Below, in pieces: positions 8,192-15,987 of a stretch of 64,000 bases of DNA (position 1 is the stretch's first letter; the number at the start of each line of letters is the position of its first letter). A program made the translations under genes and the position numbers. The notes beneath the pieces were generated by a model. It saw nothing but the letters and a program-made list of their open reading frames with translations, was not told the origin of the DNA and did no database searches. The stretch is from Deltaproteobacteria bacterium (lineage in GTDB: Bacteria > Myxococcota_A > UBA9042 > PHBI01 > JACKFB01), in contig JACKFB010000005.1 in NCBI GenBank assembly GCA_020632695.1, forward strand, positions 1 to 64,000, given 5' to 3'.

Positions 8192-8601
8192 CCAACCCCG
8201 ACCTCCTCGCCAAGAAGCTCGCCCGCGTCGAGACCTGCCTCCGCGAGCTCCGCCAGCACGGACACCCCGACGCCCTCGATCGCGACGTCATCGCGCGGCG
8301 CTTCGTCGAGCACACCCTGCAGATCGCCATCCAGGCCGCCATGGACGCAGCGGCCCACGTCGTCTCGGATGAGCGTCTGCGCGAGCCGAGCACCAACGCC
8401 CAGCTCTTCACGCTCCTGCGCGACGCCGGCTGCATCGACGCCGCGCTGAGCGGGCGCCTTCGCCAGATGGTCGGGTTCCGCAACGTCCTCGTCCACGGCT
8501 ACGACGAGGTCGACCTCGACATCGTGCGCGACGTGCTGACCCACCGCCTGCCCGACCTCGAAGCCTTCGTCGAAGCCATCCGCCGTCGCACTGCGACCTG
8601 A
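8188..8601 (+). CDS. hepT: HepT-like RNase toxin (DUF86)
   Basis: A 137-residue helical HEPN-superfamily protein. The catalytic R-x4-H-x-Y motif is intact as RNVLVHGY (Arg98, His103, Tyr105). Tyr105 is the position expected to be AMPylated by MntA. The N-terminal half (VIARRFVEHTLQIAIQAAMD) fits the DUF86 helices. The coupled start with mntA makes this a complete type VII-style toxin-antitoxin pair. Whether the toxin cuts tRNA or mRNA is not visible from sequence. Confidence 0.9.
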   Translation: MTNPDLLAKKLARVETCLRELRQHGHPDALDRDVIARRFVEHTLQIAIQAAMDAAAHVVSDERLREPSTNAQLFTLLRDAGCIDAALSGRLRQMVGFRNVLVHGYDEVDLDIVRDVLTHRLPDLEAFVEAIRRRTAT

Positions 8602-8637
8602 AGGCTGTCGCAAGCGGCCGGCTGACCTCCATCAGCA

Positions 8638-9183
<546 letters not shown>

Positions 9184-9265
9184 CCCGCCCCCACCGATGT
9201 AGAGGCGCCGAATGAGGCGAGCGAGGCCGCCGCTGACGGCGGCGCGACCGAGCGCGGGCCGAGTC

Positions 9266-9445
9266 GGGCCCCAGGCCCGTCGCAGGCCCGACGCGAGGGA
9301 GCGACGGCGTCAGCGGTGGCTGTAGCCGCCTCAGGCGGTGCCTCGGCCGACTCGCGGCCCCAGGCCCGTCGCAGGCCCGACGCGAGGGAGCGACGTCGTC
9401 AGCGGTGGCCGTAGCCGCCTCAGGCGGCGCCTCGGCCAACCACCC
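9266..9445. repeat. Two tandem 90-bp direct repeats
   Basis: Two adjacent copies (about 9266-9355 and 9356-9445) share the segments CAGGCCCGTCGCAGGCCCGA, CGCGAGGGAGCGACG and AGCGGTGGC, with a few substitutions. Each copy ends in a GCCGCC-TCA-GGCGGY hairpin, and a further GCCGCC...GGCGGC hairpin lies just upstream near 9230. The repeats fill the space between the hexanucleotide tract and the Rieske gene. They are too few and too GC-rich for a CRISPR array. The 3' location relative to hepT and the Rieske gene would allow a role in termination. The rest of 9184-9459 shows nothing recognisable. Confidence 0.75.
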
Positions 9446-9459
9446 CGTCTCCCCGCAAC

Positions 9460-10419
9460 TCAGGCGGCGTCTCGATCGACGTAGAACTGGCGGGCCCACT
9501 TGCGAAAGACGCCGATGGGGCCGTCGCCGTCGCAGAGTACCGGGCGGGGGAGGTAGACCTTGTTCTCCCAGATGGGGATGTCCTGGGTGACCTGGCGGGT
9601 GATCTCGGAGATGAAGGCGCGGCCGACTCCGGTGGTGGCGTTGGCGTTGCCGAGCTTGCGGATGGTGAAGTTGAAGCGCAGGTGGACCTGCTCCTCGTCG
9701 ATGGGGGTCACGCCGGCCACCAGCAGGGTCTCGACCAGGCCGGTGAAGCGGGTGGTGGTGAAGCCGAAGCCGTGCTCGTGCACGGTGACCACGCCGTCGA
9801 CGCCGCCGCGGGGGGTCTTCATGCCGGTGGTGGACTGGATGCGCAGGACGTGGCCCTCGATGCTGGCCGAGGCCTCGGGCATGTTCGAGGTGCGGTGCAG
9901 GTAGTGGAAGTGGGCCGTGTCGACGCCGTTCTCGGCCATCTCCTGGTTGCGGGCGCGGATGGTCCAGTCGCGGTGCTCGTAGGGGGTCCAGTCCTCCGAG
10001 CCGATCTCGGGCAGCGCGGGGACCTGCCAGCGGGGCGGCTCATCGTCGGGGTGGAACCAGACCATGATGAGGCCGTTGACCTCGGTGACCTCCCAACTGC
10101 GGATGCTGGCCTTGGGCGGGATCTTCTTGGCGTAGGGGACGTCGGTGCAGCGGCCCTTGCCGTCGAAGGCCCAGGCGTGGAAGGGGCACTGGACCGAGTC
10201 GCCCTTGACGACGCCGCCATGGCCCAGGTGCGCTCCCAGGTGCGGGCAGTAGGCGTCGAGCACCTGCGCCTCGCCGGCCTCGGTGCGGAAGAGCACCAGC
10301 TCGCGCCCGAAGTAGTGGATGGGGCGCACGGCGCCCGGCTCCAGCTCGTGGGAGAGCGCGACCATGTACCACCCCATGGCGTAGGGCGGCAGCTCCATGC
10401 GTTGGCTGGTGGGGATCAT
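9460..10419 (-). CDS. Rieske non-heme iron oxygenase (KshA / cholesterol-7-desaturase-like)
   Basis: A 319-residue terminal oxygenase. The Rieske [2Fe-2S] site is C58-x-H60 (CPHLGAHLGHGG) and C78-x2-H81 (CPFHAW). The mononuclear iron site is in NGVDTAHFHYLH (Asn164, Asp167, His170, His175). The 'NGVDTAHFxxLH' form resembles steroid-acting Rieske enzymes such as KshA and DAF-36/Neverland. Two KstR-type palindromes lie 28-63 nt upstream, and a KstR-like regulator gene follows. GGAGGGAGG precedes the ATG. No reductase gene is adjacent, so it must borrow an electron donor. The substrate is inferred, not shown. Confidence 0.85.
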   Translation of the reverse strand: MIPTSQRMELPPYAMGWYMVALSHELEPGAVRPIHYFGRELVLFRTEAGEAQVLDAYCPHLGAHLGHGGVVKGDSVQCPFHAWAFDGKGRCTDVPYAKKIPPKASIRSWEVTEVNGLIMVWFHPDDEPPRWQVPALPEIGSEDWTPYEHRDWTIRARNQEMAENGVDTAHFHYLHRTSNMPEASASIEGHVLRIQSTTGMKTPRGGVDGVVTVHEHGFGFTTTRFTGLVETLLVAGVTPIDEEQVHLRFNFTIRKLGNANATTGVGRAFISEITRQVTQDIPIWENKVYLPRPVLCDGDGPIGVFRKWARQFYVDRDAA

Positions 10420-10446
10420 CGGGCCTCCCTCCGGAGCGCAGTCCGG

Positions 10447-10460
10447 TAGAACGTGTTCTA
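10447..10460. promoter_or_regulatory. KstR-like operator 1 (TAGAACGTGTTCTA)
   Basis: A 14-bp palindrome 28 nt upstream of the Rieske oxygenase start. It matches TnnAACnnGTTnnA, the KstR operator form as I recall it from mycobacteria, and the stricter window consensus TRRAACNYGTTYYA shared by eight sites. Confidence 0.75.
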
Positions 10461-10468
10461 TTCAGGAG

Positions 10469-10482
10469 TGAAACACGTTTCA
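10469..10482. promoter_or_regulatory. KstR-like operator 2 (TGAAACACGTTTCA)
   Basis: A second palindrome, 22 bp from operator 1 start to start (about two helix turns). It lies between the regulator stop and the Rieske start. The tandem arrangement suggests cooperative or stacked binding at the Rieske promoter. Confidence 0.75.
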
Positions 10483-10491
10483 GTCGCCGGC

Positions 10492-11088
10492 TCAACCCTC
10501 CCGCGCGAGTCCGCGCAGGAGGAGCCGGCAGGCCGTCCGCACCTGCTCGATCACCGCGTCCTGGTCGAAGAGCCCGCCCATCCAGCCGACCAGCGCGGCG
10601 AACCACACCTGGCTGAGCAGGTAGGCGAGGGTCTGCACCTCGGCCTCGGTCAGCCCGCCGGCCTCCCGGTCCAGTCCCGCCGTGACGACCGCCTCGGCGA
10701 TGAGCGTGGTCATGCGCGCGTGGAAGCGCCCCACCTTCGACGCCAGGCTCGGGTCCCCCGCCGCCGCCGCCCGCAGCGCCGCCCGGGCGAGCTTGGGCTT
10801 GCGGAAGAAGGCCGCCGTCAGTCGCTCGAAGAACGAGGTCAGCCGCGACAGCCCGTCGTCGCCCTCGACCGGCTGCAGCCGCAGCCACGCCTCCAGGCGC
10901 TCCACCTCGTGCTCGAGCACGGCGACGAGGATGTCCTCCTTGGACGAGAAGCGCTTGTAGACCGTGCCCAGCGCCACCTGCGCGTGGGCGGCGATGTCGC
11001 GGAGGCGCACCGCCTCGAAGCCGCCGTCCTCGGCCAGGGCGATGGCCGACGCCACGATGCGCTGGGCGCGCTCTCCGAGCTGCTTCAT
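10492..11088 (-). CDS. TetR-family regulator, KstR-like
   Basis: 198 residues. The N-terminal helix-turn-helix (RIVASAIALAEDGGFEAVRL, then HAQVALGTVYKRFSSKED) closely follows the KstR pattern IIDATxAIASKGGYEAV...RADVAVGTLYRYFPSK. The C-terminal segment LLSQVWFAALVGWMGG with ACRLLL also parallels KstR's ligand-binding half. KstR represses cholesterol-catabolism genes in Actinobacteria and is released by a steroid-CoA thioester. Here the gene is divergent from the ferredoxin, with one palindromic operator between them (autoregulation expected), and seven more such sites precede oxygenase and lipid genes. The ATG is at 11088. Confidence is high for TetR and moderate for KstR orthology. Confidence 0.85.
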   Translation of the reverse strand: MKQLGERAQRIVASAIALAEDGGFEAVRLRDIAAHAQVALGTVYKRFSSKEDILVAVLEHEVERLEAWLRLQPVEGDDGLSRLTSFFERLTAAFFRKPKLARAALRAAAAGDPSLASKVGRFHARMTTLIAEAVVTAGLDREAGGLTEAEVQTLAYLLSQVWFAALVGWMGGLFDQDAVIEQVRTACRLLLRGLAREG

Positions 11089-11122
11089 CTTGGACCCCGT
11101 CGCGAAAGCTGTGCTACGTGTC

Positions 11123-11136
11123 TGGAACGCGTTCCA
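11123..11136. promoter_or_regulatory. KstR-like operator 3 (TGGAACGCGTTCCA)
   Basis: A perfect palindrome in the 99-bp divergent region between the TetR regulator (start 11088) and the ferredoxin (start 11188). It is placed to control both. Confidence 0.78.
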
Positions 11137-11187
11137 GTGGGCGCCCCGAGGCGCCGGACCCCGTCACCCCCGCCGCGGAGGCACCCC

Positions 11188-11379
11188 ATGAAGATCCGCG
11201 TCGACCGCGACCTCTGCGAAGCCAACGCCGTCTGCACGGGCATCGCCCCCGATCTCTTCGAGGTCGACGAGGACGACGTGCTGCACGTGCTCGACGCGTC
11301 CCCGCCCGAGGCGATGCGACCCCAGGTCGAGCGCGCCGTCGCTCGCTGCCCGCGCGCCGCCCTCTCCATCGAGGACTGA
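11188..11379 (+). CDS. [3Fe-4S] ferredoxin (P450 redox partner)
   Basis: A 63-residue single-cluster ferredoxin. Three cysteines (C10, C16, C54) are in the layout C-x5-C...C-P, with the fourth ligand position replaced, which is typical of 3Fe-4S ferredoxins that feed bacterial P450s. The ATG is preceded by GCGGAGG. It is convergent with the P450 gene 31 bp away, and its promoter carries operator 3. The expected role is electron delivery to the neighbouring P450, possibly also to the Rieske oxygenase. No ferredoxin reductase gene is in the window. Confidence 0.92.
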   Translation: MKIRVDRDLCEANAVCTGIAPDLFEVDEDDVLHVLDASPPEAMRPQVERAVARCPRAALSIED

Positions 11380-11410
11380 TCGGATGAGCGTCGGATGAGC
11401 GCCTGCCCGG

Positions 11411-12667
11411 TCATCGCTCGGGCGTGTAGCGGAGGCGCATCTCCTTGACGCCGTTGATGAAGTTCGAGCGCAGCCGCCGCGGCGGGGCCACCAGCTCCAT
11501 GTCGGGCAGCCGCCGCAGCAGCTCCTCGAACATCAGCCGGATCTCCAGGCGTGCCAGGCTGGCGCCCATGCAGAAGTGCTCGCCGACCCCGAAGGCGATG
11601 TGCTCGTTCGGCGTGCGCCCCACGTCGAAGCGCTGCGGGTTCTCGAACACGTCCTCGTCGCGGTTCGCCGACGCGTAGTACATGCAGACCTTGTCGTTCT
11701 CGCGGATCGGCACGCCCCGGATCTCGGTGTCACGGGTCGCGGTCCGCCGGAAGTAGAGCACCGGCGTGACCCAGCGCAGCATCTCCTCGACCGCGCTCGG
11801 GATGAGCGAGGGGTCGTCCAGCAGGCGCTGGCGCTCCGCCGGGTTCTCGATGAGCGCCCACATGCCGCCGGAGATCAGGTTGCGAGTCGTCTCGTTGCCG
11901 GCGACCGAGAGCAGCAGGAAGAAGGCGTCGAACTCCATGATCGACAGCTCACCGCCGTCCACCTCGGCCTTCATCAGCACGCTGACCAGGTCGTCGCCCT
12001 CGTGGCCCTTGCGCTCCTGGGCCAGCGTGTTGGCGTAGCCCCACATCTGCGCGGCCGCCATGCGCGCGTCCTCCATCGAGTTCTGGAACTCGGGGTCATC
12101 GAAGCCGATGAGCTGGTTCGACCAGTCGAAGATCTTGTGGCGGTCCTCGTGGGGGACGCCGATGAGGTCGGCGATGACCAGCAGCGGCAGCTCGGCGGCG
12201 ATCTCGGTGACGAACTCGCACTCGCCCTTGTGTGCGATGCGGTCGACGAGCATGCGCGCCGAGTCGCGGATCTTCGGCTCGAGCAGCGACACCATCCGCG
12301 GCGTGAACCCGCGCTGCACGAGGCGCCGGAACTTGGCGTGCTGCGGCGGGTCCATGTTCAGCATCATCAGGCGGATGAGCGAGAGGTCGCCCGGCGCGTA
12401 GTCCTGGATGTTGGTGCCGCCGCGCGCCGACGAGAACGTGCCGGGGTCCTTCGAGATCGCGCAGATGTCGTCGTACTTGGTGACCGCGTAGTAGCCGGGG
12501 CCTCCCGGCTCGGGATGGAAGTAGACCGGCGCATTGCGGCGCAGCCAGGTCAGGTCCTCGTGCGGGACCCCGCCATCCTGGAACACGTCGGGGTCGTACA
12601 GGTCGATCGGACGGGACTTCGAGCCGTCGCTGGCGGTCGCGTTGGTCGCTTCGCTCGTCTGGGTCAC
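11411..12667 (-). CDS. Cytochrome P450 (CYP125/CYP142-like)
   Basis: A 418-residue soluble P450. The heme loop is FGVGEHFCMGASLARLE with thiolate Cys366. The oxygen-binding I-helix is SVAGNETTRN, and the K-helix ExxR is EEMLRW. The N-terminus (IDLYDPDVFQDGGVPHEDLT, then LRRNAPVYFHPEP) resembles the CYP125/CYP142 group that oxidises the sterol side chain at C26/27. The start is GTG, with GGGAGG 9 nt upstream. Two KstR-type operators lie 57-90 nt upstream. Ferredoxin, Rieske oxygenase and regulator neighbours support a steroid or lipid substrate, but the exact CYP family needs a tree. Confidence 0.88.
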   Translation of the reverse strand: MTQTSEATNATASDGSKSRPIDLYDPDVFQDGGVPHEDLTWLRRNAPVYFHPEPGGPGYYAVTKYDDICAISKDPGTFSSARGGTNIQDYAPGDLSLIRLMMLNMDPPQHAKFRRLVQRGFTPRMVSLLEPKIRDSARMLVDRIAHKGECEFVTEIAAELPLLVIADLIGVPHEDRHKIFDWSNQLIGFDDPEFQNSMEDARMAAAQMWGYANTLAQERKGHEGDDLVSVLMKAEVDGGELSIMEFDAFFLLLSVAGNETTRNLISGGMWALIENPAERQRLLDDPSLIPSAVEEMLRWVTPVLYFRRTATRDTEIRGVPIRENDKVCMYYASANRDEDVFENPQRFDVGRTPNEHIAFGVGEHFCMGASLARLEIRLMFEELLRRLPDMELVAPPRRLRSNFINGVKEMRLRYTPER

Positions 12668-12723
12668 GGCGCTAACCTCCCGCGGGCGGCGCCGGGTCTC
12701 CCTGGTCGGGCGAGCGCGACGCC

Positions 12724-12737
12724 TGGAACGTGTTCCA
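12724..12737. promoter_or_regulatory. KstR-like operator 4 (TGGAACGTGTTCCA)
   Basis: A palindrome 57 nt upstream of the P450 start, the first of a tandem pair. The remainder of the 290-bp gap to the hydrolase gene (12758-12957) shows no gene or repeat that I can recognise. Confidence 0.77.
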
Positions 12738-12743
12738 GTGAAC

Positions 12744-12757
12744 TAGAACACGTTTCA
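12744..12757. promoter_or_regulatory. KstR-like operator 5 (TAGAACACGTTTCA)
   Basis: The second palindrome of the P450 promoter pair, 20 bp from operator 4 start to start. Its right arm has the GTTTCA form also found at 10469. Confidence 0.75.
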
Positions 12758-12957
12758 AAATGCCTCGCAAGCCGCGGACGCTGCGGGCGCAGCCGCGGTC
12801 ACGGGGTCGGCGAGCGCAGGGGCCGCGGCGGATCGGCCGCAACGCGGAGCCTGAGCCGTCGCCCGGGAGACCGAGGCCTGCCGGGGGCAGGTCGCAGACG
12901 GCGGAGGCGGCCGTCGGGGCCTGCGAGGGCGCCCGGCAGACCGCCTCGTCCGACCCG

Positions 12958-13821
12958 TCAGCGTCGGATGGCCGTGCGCACCAGGTGGGGGCGGGAGTCG
13001 CGCTCGGGCCGGGCGTCCACCTCGGCGAAATGGGCCAGCAGCGCCGCGTTGAGGCGCTCGGCGCACTGGTGGAGGATGCCGTGGCCCGAGTCGGCGAAGT
13101 ACTCCAGCCGCGACCCGGGGATGAGCTGGTGCAGGCGCACGTGCTCCTCGGGCCGGATCAGCGCGTCCTGGCCGGCGGCGACGACCAGGGTGGGCAGGCC
13201 CGCCAGCCGCGGCAGGCGCGGCGCCGTGTGGTGGCGCACGATGCCGGCGATCTGCGCCAGCCGCGCGCGGCGCGGCATGGCCTCCACCACCTCGTCCTTC
13301 AGGGTCTGCAGCAGCCAGCCGCGGTCGATGGTCTCGAGGTACTCGGCCGGGAAGATGAGCTGCTCCATGGCGTAGGCGCGACCGCGTCGGGGCCCGAGGA
13401 AGCCGCGCACGAAGAGGTTGAGCCCCCGCGGGTTCGGCAGCACGTTGCGCAGGCCGCCGGCGTGGGTGACCAGCAGCGAGAGGCTGCGGACGCGCTCGGG
13501 GAAGGCCAGGGCCAGCTCCTGGGCGATCATCCCGCCCATGGAGACCCCGACGATGTGGGCGGGGCCGTGGCCCAGGTGCTCGATGAGGCCGGCGGCGTGC
13601 TCGGCCTGGGCGCGCAGGCTGACCGGCGCCCGCCCTGCGCGGGTGCCACCGGCGCCGCAGTTGTCGAACCAGGCCACCCGGTGGCTGGCCGAGAGGGCCG
13701 GGACCTGGTTCCCCCAGAGGTGACCGGGGACTCCGAAGCCCATGATCAGCAGGACCGGCGAGCCCTCGTCGCCAGCGGTGTCGTAGCTCATCTCAGCGCG
13801 ACCGAGTCGGACCTTCGGCAT
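12958..13821 (-). CDS. Alpha/beta hydrolase
   Basis: A 287-residue alpha/beta-hydrolase. The nucleophile elbow is GVSMGG (Ser94), the acid is in AAGQDALI and the base in DSGHGI. The oxyanion region is LIMGFGVPGHLWGNQVPAL. The likely reaction is hydrolysis of an ester, lactone or C-C bond. Meta-cleavage hydrolases of steroid pathways (HsaD) share this fold, but the sequence does not prove that activity. It is the last gene of the SDR-dehydrogenase-hydrolase run, 61 nt after the dehydrogenase, and GAGGA precedes the ATG. The frame is open 74 codons further upstream, but that part overlaps the dehydrogenase and is discarded. Confidence 0.85.
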   Translation of the reverse strand: MPKVRLGRAEMSYDTAGDEGSPVLLIMGFGVPGHLWGNQVPALSASHRVAWFDNCGAGGTRAGRAPVSLRAQAEHAAGLIEHLGHGPAHIVGVSMGGMIAQELALAFPERVRSLSLLVTHAGGLRNVLPNPRGLNLFVRGFLGPRRGRAYAMEQLIFPAEYLETIDRGWLLQTLKDEVVEAMPRRARLAQIAGIVRHHTAPRLPRLAGLPTLVVAAGQDALIRPEEHVRLHQLIPGSRLEYFADSGHGILHQCAERLNAALLAHFAEVDARPERDSRPHLVRTAIRR

Positions 13822-13882
13822 CGGTGTCCTCGGGGGGGCGGGTCGGGGAGAGACCGGGCTCGCGCGCTTGCCGCCGAGCCCG

Positions 13883-14914
13883 TCAGGGCACCAGCACCAC
13901 GCGCCCCTCGAGCCCCCCACGGCGCAAGAGGCGCTGGGCCTCGTCGGCGCGGGACAGCTCGAGGGTGCGGGCGATCCGCAGCCCGATCGGGTGCGAACCC
14001 AGCCAGGATAGCAGAGCTTCCATGTCGGCGCCCGAAGCGCCACTGGAGCCGATGACCCGGATGCCGAAGGTGATGATGTAGCCGAGGTTCAGCTCGACCC
14101 GAGCGTCCACGATGTTGCCGACGGTGACGAGCCGGCCGCCGACCCGCAGCGAGCGCAGCGATGCGTTGAACGTGGTGGCGCCGACCGTGTCCAGCACCAC
14201 GTCGGCGCGGCGGCGGCCCAGGCGCTTGTGGAAGGTGTCGCCGGGGTCGACGAGGATCTGGTCGGCGCCCAGGCTGGCGACGAAGTCCTGGTGGGCGTCG
14301 TCGCGGATGACGGCGGTCACGGTGGCGCCCAGGCTCTTGGCCAGCAGCACGGCCGCGTGGCCGACCCCGCCGTTGGCGCCGGTGATGAGGGCGTGCTGGC
14401 CCGAGCGCAGCCCCGCCTGGGTCACCAGCCCGCGCCAGGCGGTGCCGAGGGTGCAGTGCAGGACGGCGGCGGTGGGCGCGTCGAGCTGGTCGGGCACGCG
14501 ATAGAACACGCGCTCGGGGGCGAGGAGGTGGCTCGCGTAGCCGCCGTCGATGGTGAGGCCGAGCACCGACGCCGCGCGGTCGCAGACGGTGGTCTCGCCG
14601 GCCAGGCAGGCGTCGCAGACGCCGCAGTGGTCGCGGTGCAGCGTGGCCACCCGGTCGCCGGGCGAGAAGCCCTGGGTGTCCGGGCCCACCTGGAGCACCC
14701 GCCCCGAGGCCTCGTGGCCGGGCACGATGGGCAGGCGCAGGAAGCGGATGCGCCCCTCGCGGTCGATGAGGTCACGGTGGCAGACGCCGCAGGCCTCGAC
14801 GGCGACCAGGAGCTGGTCGCGCACCGGGGCGGGCAGATCGTGCTCGTCGGCCCGCACCGTCAGGGCGCCGGCCCAGCCGGTGGCGTCGAGGTGGGCAGCG
14901 GTGCGTCGGGTCAT
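13883..14914 (-). CDS. Zinc-dependent alcohol dehydrogenase (MDR superfamily)
   Basis: A 343-residue medium-chain dehydrogenase. Catalytic zinc ligands are Cys42 (ACGVCHRD) and His67-Glu68 (VPGHEASG). The structural zinc lobe is C97, C100, C103, C111 (HCGVCDACLAGETTVC). The NAD(P) Rossmann motif is ITGANGGVGH. It probably oxidises an alcohol to an aldehyde or ketone, or does the reverse. The ATG overlaps the SDR stop as ATGA, so the two are coupled. It sits in the regulon run behind operator 6. The substrate is unknown. Confidence 0.88.
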   Translation of the reverse strand: MTRRTAAHLDATGWAGALTVRADEHDLPAPVRDQLLVAVEACGVCHRDLIDREGRIRFLRLPIVPGHEASGRVLQVGPDTQGFSPGDRVATLHRDHCGVCDACLAGETTVCDRAASVLGLTIDGGYASHLLAPERVFYRVPDQLDAPTAAVLHCTLGTAWRGLVTQAGLRSGQHALITGANGGVGHAAVLLAKSLGATVTAVIRDDAHQDFVASLGADQILVDPGDTFHKRLGRRRADVVLDTVGATTFNASLRSLRVGGRLVTVGNIVDARVELNLGYIITFGIRVIGSSGASGADMEALLSWLGSHPIGLRIARTLELSRADEAQRLLRRGGLEGRVVLVP

Positions 14915-15693
14915 GCGGACTCGGCCTTGTGCACCAGCTTCCAGAGCAGCCGCGGCGCGAACCGGCGCAGCCCGTAGAGCACCTTCGCCTCGGTGTTGGG
15001 GAAGAGGATGTCGCGCCCCTTCTCGAGGGCCTCCTCGATGGCGTCGATGATCGCCACCGGACTGGCCATGCGCCCCTGCTCGATGCCGAGCTGCATCGAG
15101 CGCGGGTTCGAGGTGGTGGCAGCCTGCTCCAGGAGCGGCGTGTTCACCATCGGCGGGCACACCAGGAGGATCCGCACGCCGCTGCCCCGGTTCTCCTCGA
15201 TGAGGATCTCGGCCAGCGCGTTCACCGCGGCCTTGGTCGCCGAGTAGGGCCCGAAATGCGGCGCCAGCACGTGGCCGGCCAGCGAACCGAACAGGATCAG
15301 GTCGCCCGAGCGCCGCTCGAGCATCGCCGGCAGCGTCGCCTTCACGATGTTGACCGTCCCGCCGTAGTTGACCCGCATCAGCGTGTGGATGCGGTCGAGC
15401 GGCATCTCCATCACCGGCGCCGTCGGCATGATCGCCGCCGCGTGGGTGACGCGCTCGATCGGGCCGAGCTCGCTCTGCACCCGCGCGACGGTCTCCTGGA
15501 CCGCCTCCGGGTCGCCCACGTCGCACACGTACTGGTGCATGCCCGGGCGCGCCAGGGCGGTCTCCTCGAGACCCTCTGCGTTCAGGTCGACCAGCGCGAC
15601 GCTCACGCCCTCCATCGCCAGCCTGCGCGCCGCGATGCGCCCCATGCCGCTCGCCGCTCCCGTCACCAGCGCGACCTTGCCGCGAAACGCCAT
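14911..15693 (-). CDS. Short-chain dehydrogenase/reductase
   Basis: A 260-residue classical SDR. The cofactor motif is TGAASGMG (11-18), and the catalytic residues are Ser137, Tyr150 and Lys154 (YSATK). The usual NNAG is THAA here. The C-terminal extension (GRDILFPNTEAKVLYGLRRF) resembles SDRs of lipid metabolism that are thought to touch membranes. It is the first gene of a three-gene run with the dehydrogenase and hydrolase. A KstR-like palindrome is 47 nt upstream. Oxidation of a hydroxy group on a steroid or fatty acyl substrate is an inference from context. Confidence 0.88.
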   Translation of the reverse strand: MAFRGKVALVTGAASGMGRIAARRLAMEGVSVALVDLNAEGLEETALARPGMHQYVCDVGDPEAVQETVARVQSELGPIERVTHAAAIMPTAPVMEMPLDRIHTLMRVNYGGTVNIVKATLPAMLERRSGDLILFGSLAGHVLAPHFGPYSATKAAVNALAEILIEENRGSGVRILLVCPPMVNTPLLEQAATTSNPRSMQLGIEQGRMASPVAIIDAIEEALEKGRDILFPNTEAKVLYGLRRFAPRLLWKLVHKAESA

Positions 15694-15739
15694 CGGACCC
15701 TCCCGGTCATCGGCGGATTGTGCCGTGTGGACGCCGCAG

Positions 15740-15753
15740 TGAAACGTGTTCTA
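15740..15753. promoter_or_regulatory. KstR-like operator 6 (TGAAACGTGTTCTA)
   Basis: A palindrome 47 nt upstream of the SDR start and 14 nt from a large inverted repeat. It is placed to control the SDR-dehydrogenase-hydrolase run. Confidence 0.75.
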
Positions 15754-15766
15754 CCTGCCCGGTCAA

Positions 15767-15922
15767 GCGGGGGTTCCCGTATGCGGACCGAGCCCGGCGC
15801 CAGCGACGAGTCTTCAGGTGCCTGCGCGCCGAGGGCCCATGCTCCCAGCATGAAACCGAGGCGCGGAGGCGCTTGAAGACTCGTGAGCCAGCCAGGCGAC
15901 GGGAGCATACGGGAACCCCCGC
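15767..15922. repeat. Nested long inverted repeat (156 bp)
   Basis: The outer arms are an exact 18-bp inverted pair (15767-15784 and 15905-15922, GCGGGGGTTCCCGTATGC). Inner arms of 25 bp (15806-15830 and 15860-15884, starting ACGAGTCTTCA) match with a few mismatches. At the centre CATGCT-CCC-AGCATG (15839-15853) forms a third hairpin. The whole could fold into one long stem. It could be a miniature inverted-repeat element, a structured RNA or a boundary terminator between the SDR run and the plus-strand lipoprotein. Confidence 0.8.
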
Positions 15923-15987
15923 CGACCCGGTGGTTGGAATCGGCGCGGCCCTGCGATGTACTCGAAGGGGACGCGGGAGGCAGCCTG

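Noticed and set aside
9266..9445. Direct repeats considered as a CRISPR array
   Set aside because: There are only two 90-bp copies with no unique spacers, and no cas genes are nearby.
12760..14055. Long plus-strand frame over the hydrolase and dehydrogenase region
   Set aside because: It is a codon-position shadow of genes on the minus strand, which carry clear catalytic motifs.
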